DNA from: Nitrosomonas communis
Lineage (GTDB): Bacteria; Pseudomonadota; Gammaproteobacteria; Burkholderiales; Nitrosomonadaceae
Direction: 5' to 3'
DNA: 64,000 nucleotides
Assembly: GCF_001007935.1 (NCBI RefSeq)
Contig: NZ_CP011451.1
Span: 1,736,001-1,800,000 of the forward strand
Part shown: positions 49,490-58,369 of the stretch, piece after piece
Layout of the letters: every line of letters starts with the position of its first letter
How positions within the stretch are numbered: the stretch's first letter is position 1
The notes under the pieces: generated by a model
Told to the model about the DNA's origin: nothing
Seen by the model: only the letters and a program-made list of their open reading frames with translations
The model's database searches: none
Program-made: the position numbers and the translations under genes

Positions 49490-49515
49490 AAAAGGAAAGG
49501 ATATTAAAATTTATT

Positions 49516-50652
49516 ATGGAACAAGAGCAGGCAACAAAATTTATGCACGATTTGCTGCATTTAATGCTCAGCAAAAAGGCTTCCGATTTGTTTATCACAG
49601 CTGGCTATCCGCCTGCGTTTAAAATTGACGGAAATATGACCCCCGTATCCCAGCAGCCGCTTTCCCCCCAGCAAACGGCAGAACTGGCGCGCGCTATCAT
49701 GAATGACAAACAGGCGGCAGAGTTTGCAGCGACCAAGGAGTGCAATTTTGCCATTCATCCAGCGGGCATCGGACGATTTCGTGTGAATGCATTCATTCAA
49801 CAACAGCGAGTAGGTCTTGTGATTCGCACGATCACTACACAAATTCCAAAATTTGATGATTTGGGTCTGCCGCTTGTGCTAAAAGACGTGGTGATGAGCA
49901 AGCGTGGTTTAGTTATTTTTGCAGGCGGTACCGGCTCAGGTAAATCGACCTCACTTGCCGCTCTGATCGGACACCGTAATCAGAACAGTTATGGCCATAT
50001 CATCACTATTGAAGACCCAGTAGAATATGTGCATGAGCATATTAACTGCGTTATCACACAACGAGAAGTGGGCGTGGATACGGATTCCTGGGAAGCAGCA
50101 CTCAAGAATACCTTGCGCCAGGCACCTGATCTTATTTTGATTGGTGAAATTCGTGATCGTGAAACCATGGAGCATGCCATTGCTTTTGCCGAGACGGGCC
50201 ACTTATGCATGGGGACGCTGCACGCCAACAGTGCCAACCAGGCGCTTGACCGCATTATTAATTTTTTTCCGGAAGAACGCCGAGCACAGCTGTTGATGGA
50301 TTTATCATTAAATTTGAGAGCCTTGATTGCGCAACGGCTGATTCCCAGGAAAGAGGGGAAAGGGCGGGTGGCAGCAATTGAGGTGATGCTGAATTCTCCA
50401 TTGATCTCAGATCTGATTTTTAAAGGTGAAGTTCATGAAATCAAAGAGATCATGAAAAAATCGCGCGAGCTCGGTATGCAAACTTTTGATATGGCGTTAT
50501 TTGAGCTTTATGAAGCTGGCCTGATCAGTTATGAGGAAGCGCTGAGAAATGCAGATTCCATGAATGAGCTACGCTTACAAATCAAACTGCACAGCTCAGA
50601 AGCGCAACACAAAAACATCAATGAAGGCATTGAGCATTTGACGATTACCTGA
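49516..50652 (+). CDS. pilU: PilT-like ATPase PilU
   Basis: 378 residues. Walker A is GGTGSGKST, Walker B LILIGEIRDRETM, His box HLCMGTLHANS. Unlike PilT, the C-terminal AIRNLIRE motif is absent and the protein is longer, as in PilU, which supports retraction by PilT. AAAGGAAAGG lies upstream. The upstream repeat copy may affect co-transcription with pilT. Confidence 0.93.
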   Translation: MEQEQATKFMHDLLHLMLSKKASDLFITAGYPPAFKIDGNMTPVSQQPLSPQQTAELARAIMNDKQAAEFAATKECNFAIHPAGIGRFRVNAFIQQQRVGLVIRTITTQIPKFDDLGLPLVLKDVVMSKRGLVIFAGGTGSGKSTSLAALIGHRNQNSYGHIITIEDPVEYVHEHINCVITQREVGVDTDSWEAALKNTLRQAPDLILIGEIRDRETMEHAIAFAETGHLCMGTLHANSANQALDRIINFFPEERRAQLLMDLSLNLRALIAQRLIPRKEGKGRVAAIEVMLNSPLISDLIFKGEVHEIKEIMKKSRELGMQTFDMALFELYEAGLISYEEALRNADSMNELRLQIKLHSSEAQHKNINEGIEHLTIT

Positions 50653-50696
50653 TTTATGGCAGGATGAAGTCGTCATGGGGTATTTTAGAAAGTTTC

Positions 50697-50724
50697 CGGC
50701 AGTCTGGTTTTCACCAGACTGCCG
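50697..50724 (+). terminator. Probable terminator after pilU
   Basis: Perfect 11-bp stem CGGCAGTCTGG / CCAGACTGCCG with a six-base loop, 44 bases after the pilU stop. It is followed by TTTAGG, so the U-tract is short. Confidence 0.65.
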
Positions 50725-50793
50725 TTTAGGATGACTGCTTCTCAATAACAACCTGATTATTCAGTACTTAATTATCGGTCTATCAGTACAGAA

Positions 50794-51585
50794 TTATTTC
50801 CCTGTCAAAATATTTCGACCGTTTACCTCTTGAGGTAAACGATTGTTATTAGCGTAGAAGCTTTTTAGTTGAGTAAGTTGCGCATCTGAAATGGTGATCA
50901 ATTTGGGGAGAATATACCATTGAACACCTTCGCTACAGGGCGGGGTAGTTAACGATCCTGCTAAGGTGAAGTACTGGATCGGTTGATCAAGTTTTGGTAA
51001 TAACGCTGCAGGGTCGAATTGCAAACCGGAGTTTTGATTTTTACCACCTGAATCAGGTGGCATATTGTCTAGAATCGTTTGAAATACTGGATTTTGATCC
51101 CCTAAATTGATTGCCACTGCCAAAACGACCAGTCTGCCATCGCTCTTGACATGAACATAGTGCAATTCAGCTGGAAAACTAGTGGTACCCACGACATGTT
51201 CACTTGGTTCATGAAAATGAAATTGGGTTAACGGAAACGATTCTTCTCCAATCTTAAGATGGCCTGTGTAACCGGAGGAAGTATTAACTTGTATCGCATG
51301 ACCCGTATTGAAAAAAACTGGTGCATTATCAACAGGATATGAAATTTCCAGAGGATTAACCTCTGTTCCCTCAATTTTTGCTTTAGCCAAGTCAATAGGA
51401 GATTGATGCTGCCCTACACCGCATTCAGCAAAAGGGAAACTTAACGGTGGTGCTTGAGAGGTGTCCTGAAGGGACCACCAGGTTTCTTGCTCAGTATGGT
51501 CCCAGTGAGGTGGTTCTGAAAAAACACTTGTTGCGTAAGATACAATGACAGCAGCGAATAAATTACTTAATAATTTTCTTTTCAT
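50794..51585 (-). CDS. Alpha-carbonic anhydrase, periplasmic
   Basis: About 263 residues from ATG 51585 (GGAG 7 bases upstream). A signal peptide ends near residue 23. The zinc histidines are in FHFHEPSEH and ELHYVHV, and SLTTPPCSEGVQW is typical. It interconverts CO2 and bicarbonate in the periplasm, which would help carbon supply to an autotroph. The two conserved Cys (ECGVG and PPCSEG) would form the usual disulfide. Confidence 0.93.
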   Translation of the reverse strand: MKRKLLSNLFAAVIVSYATSVFSEPPHWDHTEQETWWSLQDTSQAPPLSFPFAECGVGQHQSPIDLAKAKIEGTEVNPLEISYPVDNAPVFFNTGHAIQVNTSSGYTGHLKIGEESFPLTQFHFHEPSEHVVGTTSFPAELHYVHVKSDGRLVVLAVAINLGDQNPVFQTILDNMPPDSGGKNQNSGLQFDPAALLPKLDQPIQYFTLAGSLTTPPCSEGVQWYILPKLITISDAQLTQLKSFYANNNRLPQEVNGRNILTGK

Positions 51586-51614
51586 GATCACTCCAGCAGT
51601 AACTAGTTATGAGA

Positions 51615-51878
51615 TTAGCAAGTATGCTCTTTGCAGTACTCTTCCATCGGGTGCCCCTTTTTGGGAGTGGAAGGTTCTTGCCCTTCCCCTGAATCGTTAT
51701 CTTTTGATGATTCTGAGGTTTCATTCTTAGTTGATGAATCAGATTGCTGTGTTGGCAGTATCAGCTCATTTGAGCTTGTTGATGAATTGGGTGATGTGGA
51801 TGAATTGGATGTCGTGTCTGCTGCGGAACACGAAATGCTGAAACTTAGTAAGACAATTAACAAAACTTTAGTAAACAT
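51615..51878 (-). CDS. Small Ser/Thr-rich lipoprotein
   Basis: 87 residues. A signal peptide ends in SISC (Cys 17). The mature part is low-complexity Ser, Thr, Asn and Glu, then a C-terminal HPMEEYCKEHTC with two Cys. AAGGAC lies before the ATG. It is encoded 30 bases upstream of the carbonic anhydrase gene on the same strand, so the two may be co-transcribed. Function unknown. Confidence 0.55.
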   Translation of the reverse strand: MFTKVLLIVLLSFSISCSAADTTSNSSTSPNSSTSSNELILPTQQSDSSTKNETSESSKDNDSGEGQEPSTPKKGHPMEEYCKEHTC

Positions 51879-52150
51879 AATAAAGTCCTTGTGTATTAAA
51901 AGAATTTATAAAAACATACTTAATTGGTGAATAATTAACTTTCTAAGCCCTTCAGTTATCTTGCTTTTAATTTATATGACTGATTTTCCGTTCACGTAAG
52001 GTAATCGGCTAAAAATACATCAACTTTAGTCCTAACAGCTCTGTAACGCTTCTAACAGAGCAATTTTTTAATAAACATAAAATTTTCCTCCTTTGTAAAG
52101 AAATAAAACGAAAATGGTGAAATCAAAATAAGGCAGCAGGAGGAATGCTG

Positions 52151-52645
52151 TCAATTTGTATTTATCTTTCGTCCCAGAATATTGACTAAACGCCATTCAA
52201 ATTCTTGTGTACCATCCGAATCTAAAACCATGGAAAGCGCACCCCTGGATAAAGGCAATACTTTCACGTCGATGTTGTATTCCTTCGTTTCAAGCGAGAT
52301 TTCAGAGGATGTGCCTGCTATCTGCGAGGGGATCAGCTTGATAATGACCTGTTCGATAGCACAATTTTTATTCCTGTTGTAAAGGCTGCCATTAAAGATT
52401 CCCCAACCGAAGCCGGCAGCAATTTTGGTCTTATTCACCGCGTCAGAGGGAAGTGTTATTACATTTGAATTGTCATCAGGAGAAACCTCATCACACTGAT
52501 TGCTCAATTCATGTTTTTGATTACTATTTTGCATAGAAGCTTTTAAGCAATGATCATAATCAGCTAAAGCTGGACTAGCGATAGTTATAAGAGGCCAGAG
52601 AGTAATACCGATCAGCATAAACCTGGCTAATAAAAATTGTTGCAT
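52151..52645 (-). CDS. Secreted hypothetical protein
   Basis: 164 residues. A signal peptide is predicted, ending near ALA (residue 28). The mature protein begins with DYDHCLKASMQ and contains three Cys (HCLKA, NQCDEV, NCAIEQ). The region GFGWGIFNGSLYN and the beta-rich C-terminus suggest a small soluble or surface protein. No family recognised. Monocistronic. Confidence 0.6.
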   Translation of the reverse strand: MQQFLLARFMLIGITLWPLITIASPALADYDHCLKASMQNSNQKHELSNQCDEVSPDDNSNVITLPSDAVNKTKIAAGFGWGIFNGSLYNRNKNCAIEQVIIKLIPSQIAGTSSEISLETKEYNIDVKVLPLSRGALSMVLDSDGTQEFEWRLVNILGRKINTN

Positions 52646-53094
52646 TAACCAACTCCTTCTCTGTTTTCGCTCATTAAGATCTCAGCTTTTGTATAAGGTA
52701 CATTATCTAAGCTAAATAAAATGTGAAGATGGAATAGTATGAAACAGACTAAATGAAATTTTAGGCAATTACCAATCACCCTTTGCTGTTAAATGGGGTT
52801 TGTGCCCTGGTTCGACATGCAGGTCAATCCGATTTGTTTATTTTATTTCCAGATCAAATATGACGCAAAGGTGAGCTACAGGCGGTATAAATAATACGGC
52901 AAGGTAAAGCTGATAAATTTTGATTTAGAAATGGAATGATATTAATGCATGAGGCCGGCGATCAAATTAAAGTAAGATGCTTGAACCTCATGAAAAATAA
53001 AAAAATGAAAGCAAGGTTAAGGATAATCCCAGTCAATTTTGCTGTTGAGTTGCCGTACTTGTTTGTTTCTCAACTCATCAATTAATGACATGTG
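52646..53094. other. Intergenic region with reverse repeat copy
   Basis: About 450 bases between the secreted protein gene and the decayed aldehyde dehydrogenase. Contains repeat copy 14. Otherwise no feature recognised. Confidence 0.5.
52840..52937. repeat. MITE-like repeat, copy 14 (reverse orientation)
   Basis: Core reads on the minus strand (TGACGCAAAGGTGAGC...). Right end GATTTAGAAATGGAAT intact, left end altered (TTTTATTTCC). No target duplication remains. Confidence 0.82.
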
Positions 53095-54224
53095 CATTGA
53101 AAGGATAGTGATGCGGCTTGTGCTTCACTTCCCACTATTTGATGGGCTCCTGATGAGATGGCCTCATTAATCCGGCGCTGCAATCCGTTTAGCTGGGATT
53201 CATTAATAATAAACCCAATCATGGTATCTGGCGCATTGGGATCGCCTACTTCAACTGATGTACTCGATCAGCAAAGCGCTTCACAAACTCATCGTGAATC
53301 CGAACATCAATAGTAAAGCGGTTAATACTCATGCAGGTTTGGCCTTGGTGTAAAACTTACCAAACACCGCAGCTTCCACAACTTGCCCCAGGTCGGCATC
53401 ACTCAATATCACAAATGGGCCATTACCGCCCAGCTCCAGTTCAAGTTGTTTCAGCATGGGACCTTCTGCCGCTAGCTTTGTGATATTGCGGCCAACCGGT
53501 GTGGAACCGATAAATGATATAACACGAGGAATCGGGTGAGTAACAAATGCATCGCCAATCTGGCTGCCTGCACTGACGATAATGCTGAGTACATCAGCAG
53601 GAAGACCGGCCTCCTCCAGAATTTTAGCCAATAGCAATCCGCCCGTTAGGGGTGTGTCATTGGCTGGCTTGACCACAACAACAGCGTTACCAACGGCCAA
53701 TGCAGGTGCTGCAGACGAGCAGTGAGCTGGAATGGCCAGTTCCAGGGACTGACTACACCGACGACGCCGACGGGTTTACGATATATGCGGCTTTCCTTGC
53801 CGGGAATATCCGCCGGAAGAAGCCGGCCTTCTACCAGATAAGACAGTGTGGTTGCCTCGAGCAGTACGCCATGTACGGCAGTCCATTCCAGATTGGCTTT
53901 GCTACGGGTTCCACCGGATTCATGAATGATCCATGACACAATCTATTCATGGCGCGTTTCCATGATCTGTGCCGCTCGCCGCATACTTGCCCACCGCTCG
54001 CCCGGTAATAATGCTGCCCATTCAGGTTGTGCCTTGGCGGCACCCCAATCGGCTTCGTCCATGTCATCACGATTGGCGTGCGGTATTTCGACCAGAATGT
54101 TGCCATTATAAGGATGCAAGGCATTTAAAACCTCTATTCCCTTGCCATGACGCCACTGGCCGTTGATCAGTAACTGGTCGAAATTTGAATAGGGGGTGGA
54201 GTATCTTTTTTTTCCATCATGCAT
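53095..54224 (-). pseudogene. Decayed aldehyde dehydrogenase (PchA-like position)
   Basis: The family can be followed through several frames: FDQLLINGQWRHGKG (from ATG 54224), an in-frame TAG at 53940-53942, [13 protein letters not shown], a frameshift near 53705, [19 protein letters not shown] and [16 protein letters not shown], another frameshift near 53340 through the catalytic Cys ([12 protein letters not shown]), and a further break near 53255. The last third of the enzyme is missing. It lies at the end of the cresol-type operon, where an aldehyde dehydrogenase would be expected. Confidence 0.82.
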
Positions 54225-54271
54225 TCCTCATGCGTGTTTTCATAGAGAGCCCGGGAGTACAAAAATTCATA

Positions 54272-55381
54272 CTACAGCCGAATGATCGGTTTAATCGTGC
54301 TCCCTTTCTCGCTATCTTCAGCAGCCTGATTGATTTGATCGAGGGAATAGAATTTCACCTGCTTGTCAAAAGGAAATCTTCCCTGCTGATAAAGCTCAAC
54401 AAGTGCTGGAATAAAAAGATCCGGATTGCTATCGCCTTCGATGATGCCGATAATGCGCTTCCCTGCTGTCATCACCCCATTTACGTCGAAACTCGCTTCA
54501 GTACCCAAAGCAGGGGCGCCGACAATGCCGCATGTTCCCCGAATAGCCAGTGCATCAATGGCTTGACGCAATACGGCAGGGCGTCCACTTGATTCCAGCG
54601 TGAAATCAGCGCCTCCTCCGGTAATTTTGCGAACCGCTTCGACAGGATCGGTTTCCCGACTGTTAATAGTATGGGTTGCGCCCAGTTCCATAGCCAGAAT
54701 CAAGCGCGCAGGCACTACGTCTGCCGAAATGATGGTGGTCGCGCCAGCTGCACGCGCTGCCATCACGGCACTGAGTCCCACTGCGCCGCCGCCAAAAGCG
54801 GCAAAACTGCTGCCAGGATTGACTTTGAGAGCATTTATGACAGCTCCAGCACCGGTTTGAATGCCGCAACCCAGCGGGCCGAGTAGCTCTAAGGGCGCAT
54901 CGTTGGGGACCTTGATGACGTTACGCTCATGCACGAGCGCAAATGTGCCAAACGACGACTGCCCGAAGAAATGATCGTGGACTGGCTCTGAAGTATTATC
55001 TGCTGTAAAGGTTGACGTGCTGCCGTCTTCGCGTGCTCCATTGAAATTCAGCGCATAAAAATGTTCGCAATAGGTCAAATCACCACGTAAACAGGGCTTG
55101 CAGTGTCCGCACCACATATAGGTCAGCACAACATGATCGCCAACAGCGACTTTCTTCACATGGCTACCTATCTGTTCGACAACGCCCGAGCCTTCATGCC
55201 CCAACACCACTGGCAGCGGCACCGCATAAAGTTGATCGCGCGCGACCATATCAGTATGGCACATGCCCACCGCTACGATGCGAACGCGTACTTCATCGGA
55301 CCGCGGATCATCCTGCATCAGATCTTCAATTTGAAACGGCCCACCCTGTTGGCGAATAACTGCTGCCTTGATTTTTCTCAC
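54272..55381 (-). CDS. Zinc-dependent alcohol dehydrogenase, aryl-alcohol type
   Basis: 369 residues. Catalytic zinc ligands are Cys in GMCHTD, His/Glu in GHEGSG and Cys in PLGCGIQTGAG; structural zinc ligands are in CGHCKPCLRGDLTYC. NAD-binding motif is AFGGGAVGLSAV. The sequence matches aryl- and benzyl-alcohol dehydrogenases. It would oxidise the alcohol formed by the upstream flavoprotein to an aldehyde. Separated from the flavoprotein gene by 50 bases. Confidence 0.9.
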   Translation of the reverse strand: MRKIKAAVIRQQGGPFQIEDLMQDDPRSDEVRVRIVAVGMCHTDMVARDQLYAVPLPVVLGHEGSGVVEQIGSHVKKVAVGDHVVLTYMWCGHCKPCLRGDLTYCEHFYALNFNGAREDGSTSTFTADNTSEPVHDHFFGQSSFGTFALVHERNVIKVPNDAPLELLGPLGCGIQTGAGAVINALKVNPGSSFAAFGGGAVGLSAVMAARAAGATTIISADVVPARLILAMELGATHTINSRETDPVEAVRKITGGGADFTLESSGRPAVLRQAIDALAIRGTCGIVGAPALGTEASFDVNGVMTAGKRIIGIIEGDSNPDLFIPALVELYQQGRFPFDKQVKFYSLDQINQAAEDSEKGSTIKPIIRL

Positions 55382-55431
55382 TGATACCTCCGCTTTAGAA
55401 GGGTTGTTTGCTGTTCACAGGTAAGAGAAAG

Positions 55432-56976
55432 CTAGCGAATGCCAGATTTCCCCGGGGCAAGAATTCCATTGGGATCCAGTGCTTTTTTAAGGATTTTGTG
55501 TACATTTCTCTGTACCGGGCCATAAGTTTCAGCCACTTTATCCATAAATGCCGTGTTGACGCGATAAGTTCCATACCCGCGCGCCGAGAATTCGGTCAGC
55601 AATTCATCGAAACACTGATAGGCTGCTTTCGTCTGCTTCGGGTCAGTTTTATCGTACAGTACGTCGACAATATGATGCATATCACGCATGCCGACGATAA
55701 ACTCACCGGAATAATCCAAGCCGTATTTGGCAAGAATCTGCTTGGTCAGAGACATCTGCTTGAGCGTCTCACTGCCTCGCGCCTGTGAGACGGGTGCGAA
55801 CCACATCGACCCGCCACCACCACGCCAGTTATACAACGAAAATTCCGTAAGTGTCATTTCTCCACGCATGAGCTTGGCACGATAAACAAATGCGGGATCC
55901 TCTGCCGCTTCCTGCTCTGTCAGGATTTTTGCCTTGCCGGATCGACCAAAAGCCTGTGTCACGATTTTCCAATTCACATCAATCTGCTCCTGTGTGCCAT
56001 AGAGAGCCGCATACACATTCCAAATACCTAGTTTATGGTCTTTCATAATCCGATAGACTGCTTCATCCGGGATTGAACCAGGCCCGGACACATAATCACT
56101 ACGCCGAGCTTTTACGGGTGCCTCATACAGTGCATGAGCAATGACTACTGCATTCGGAATGACACCACTGATGCGCAGCGGACGAATCGTTTCCACGATC
56201 TCTACGATATCTTCTTCGTATTCATATTGAATCACAAACGGTTTGAACGCTGGCGGTTCAGGCATCAACCAGAAACCGAATTTAGTGACAATACCGTAGT
56301 TGGATTGTGTAAAAATGCCATCCAGATAAGGGCCGTATCCCCATTTAAATACCTGCCAAGTGTTGGAGTTAGGCATTGAACCCATTCCCGTACGCAGTAC
56401 TTCGCCATTGGCAAGGACAACTTCCATGCCACAGGCAAACAGGAAGTGTTCTCCGTAGGGCGTATATCCGACACCGCGATCGAGCGTATTACCCACCGGC
56501 CCTGCAATGGCGGAGGGCGCTGGCATGGATAACCATAAGCCCAGTTTGTGTTCTTTGATATAGTCATCAAGCTGCTGATAGGTTACACCCGGTTCCACCA
56601 AAGCAAAGGCCAAATCTTTATCTACTTCGAGAATACGATTCATACGCTTGAGATCAAGCACGACCTGACCGCGCTCAGCAGGAGCTGCCGAGCCATAACC
56701 CAGATTTTTCCCAGTCGAAATCGTCCAGATCGGTACTTTGTATCGGTTACAAATCGCAACAATCTTTTGAATCTGCTCGACAGTCGTGGCCAGAAGTGCC
56801 GCTGAGGGTGCATGTTCGGCATCGGAAACCGGCATCATCGTCTTGATGTAGGGTGCCAGTTGTTCTGCGCTGATGAGCACAGCGGCATCGCCAAGCACGC
56901 TGCGAAAATCGTTGATAGCTGCATCAAATACTTTCTCTGTTACGCCTTCAGGTAATGCGATATATTTACTGGTCAT
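55432..56976 (-). CDS. 4-cresol dehydrogenase/vanillyl-alcohol oxidase-like flavoprotein (PchF-like)
   Basis: 514 residues. FAD-binding PCMH domain with WTISTGKNLGYGSAAP, GVGYTPYGEHFLFACGMEVVL and C-terminal LDPNGILAPGKSGIR. The motif NWRGGGGSMWFAPVSQARG is shared by VAO-family 4-alkylphenol oxidases. It would dehydrogenate and hydroxylate a para-alkylphenol such as p-cresol, sending electrons to the cytochrome encoded upstream. The operon order (cytochrome, Tat protein, flavoprotein, alcohol dehydrogenase) supports this role. Confidence 0.9.
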   Translation of the reverse strand: MTSKYIALPEGVTEKVFDAAINDFRSVLGDAAVLISAEQLAPYIKTMMPVSDAEHAPSAALLATTVEQIQKIVAICNRYKVPIWTISTGKNLGYGSAAPAERGQVVLDLKRMNRILEVDKDLAFALVEPGVTYQQLDDYIKEHKLGLWLSMPAPSAIAGPVGNTLDRGVGYTPYGEHFLFACGMEVVLANGEVLRTGMGSMPNSNTWQVFKWGYGPYLDGIFTQSNYGIVTKFGFWLMPEPPAFKPFVIQYEYEEDIVEIVETIRPLRISGVIPNAVVIAHALYEAPVKARRSDYVSGPGSIPDEAVYRIMKDHKLGIWNVYAALYGTQEQIDVNWKIVTQAFGRSGKAKILTEQEAAEDPAFVYRAKLMRGEMTLTEFSLYNWRGGGGSMWFAPVSQARGSETLKQMSLTKQILAKYGLDYSGEFIVGMRDMHHIVDVLYDKTDPKQTKAAYQCFDELLTEFSARGYGTYRVNTAFMDKVAETYGPVQRNVHKILKKALDPNGILAPGKSGIR

Positions 56977-56988
56977 GCTGTGTTCTCC

Positions 56989-57936
56989 CTACACGTCGAT
57001 TACAAACGAAACAAAATGTTTTCCCGCTAATCCGTGATGATGCGGATAACGCTGACCTGATCTATGCACGAATGCGCGCCTGGAGCAAAGTTCCTGATGT
57101 ATACCCTTACCCAATGCGGTCGCTACAGTCGCGTAGCCGGTGGCTTCTATCCAGTTGTCAAAGGGGGGAAGCTCAATTGCTGTAGCACTGGCTGTTTTAT
57201 CTTGGTAAGTGGAAGAACTACCGGTCTGAGAAAATACAGGTTGCCAATTTTGGGATGCCCTCCAGCCAATAAGTTGACTGGCTTCCAGCGGAGGTACGCC
57301 AGCACAATGTAAACGGATTGGCGGCTGATCACCCAACTGATAAGACAGAAATTCGGATAGGTCTACCTCTTTTCCTGCACTATCTCCCAATGACGATGCA
57401 AGAAAATTTTCGGTAATAGAAAAATTGTGCTGATTCTGCATGAGAATTGATGCCAGTAATCCCCCGGCACTGTATGCGGGTGATGCCGTCGTCCACACAT
57501 GACGCAAGGGGAGGGAGATGTTATCGCTGGATATAGAAGTATGTGAACCTAATGCCAGCAGGCGCCCTTCAGCATTCCGTACCAATTCAGTGAATATGGC
57601 TGCATTTGCATCATCCATGATGGCAACCCAGCGCATATTATGAGATTGTGTCAATAGATCGACTATGCGCACAGGATTCGTTAATAGCTCATCCTCTAAT
57701 TGGAATGCCGGCAATATACCTTGACAGTAACTGCTATAGAGGGCGCAAGCAGTTTGGGCGCCTTTGGCAAACGCTTCGTCGATAGGTGTAGCCCCCATCA
57801 ATAGCTGGCAATTATGTGTACTGCCGAACAGCGATTGATTGATGGGGGCTGCTTGAGTGATTCTGGGAATACCCAAAGCCAATAAGGTTCCACCGGTGAG
57901 TATGCCTTTGATGAGGTGACGTCGAGTTTCATCCAT
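56989..57936 (-). CDS. Twin-arginine exported protein of the cresol-type operon (PchX position)
   Basis: 315 residues. The N-terminus has a twin-arginine motif (RRHLIKG) and hydrophobic region, then APINQ, so the protein is predicted to be Tat-exported. The mature part is beta-rich with no recognised domain. It is encoded 12 bases upstream of the flavoprotein and just downstream of the cytochrome, the position of the uncharacterised PchX in pseudomonad pch operons. It may help assemble or localise the dehydrogenase complex; this is an inference from position. Confidence 0.6.
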   Translation of the reverse strand: MDETRRHLIKGILTGGTLLALGIPRITQAAPINQSLFGSTHNCQLLMGATPIDEAFAKGAQTACALYSSYCQGILPAFQLEDELLTNPVRIVDLLTQSHNMRWVAIMDDANAAIFTELVRNAEGRLLALGSHTSISSDNISLPLRHVWTTASPAYSAGGLLASILMQNQHNFSITENFLASSLGDSAGKEVDLSEFLSYQLGDQPPIRLHCAGVPPLEASQLIGWRASQNWQPVFSQTGSSSTYQDKTASATAIELPPFDNWIEATGYATVATALGKGIHQELCSRRAFVHRSGQRYPHHHGLAGKHFVSFVIDV

Positions 57937-57950
57937 AAGATGTGACCTCC

Positions 57951-58289
57951 TTAATGCTGAGCTTCCGTTTTTGAAATGAAATCCGACAGTTTTGTCAGTG
58001 ATTCATCGTCGATCTCTGAAGAGCGGAAAGCGGGCATGGCCCGGTTTCCATTACGAACGATAGTGCGGATATAGTTTATGGGAAGCTCACGGTTGCGAAT
58101 GGATGGCCCGACCTGGGTTTCATGGCAATAAGCGCAAATTTTGGCATAAATTTCTGCACCATCCTTCCACGCAAACCCAGCACTAAGTTTCTCTTCCTGC
58201 GCTGACCATGCATGGTTTATCGCGGGGAAGAATATTACCAACATGAAACCGAATACTACGACTGCGCCTCCCAATCTTGTTTTTTTCAT
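57951..58289 (-). CDS. Cytochrome c subunit, PchC-like
   Basis: 112 residues. A signal peptide (to about residue 30) followed by a single heme site CAYCH and the downstream VGPSIRNRELPINYIRTIVR, with a probable axial Met in NRAMPAF. This sequence closely resembles PchC, the cytochrome subunit of p-cresol methylhydroxylase. It would accept electrons from the flavoprotein in the periplasm. Confidence 0.88.
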   Translation of the reverse strand: MKKTRLGGAVVVFGFMLVIFFPAINHAWSAQEEKLSAGFAWKDGAEIYAKICAYCHETQVGPSIRNRELPINYIRTIVRNGNRAMPAFRSSEIDDESLTKLSDFISKTEAQH

Positions 58290-58369
58290 ACTGATCCTCC
58301 GCAGAATTTCAGTGAGTTGTCGGGTGGGTAATGTGATGTATTCCCAGAAGAGTTAATAAAATTTTTCTG

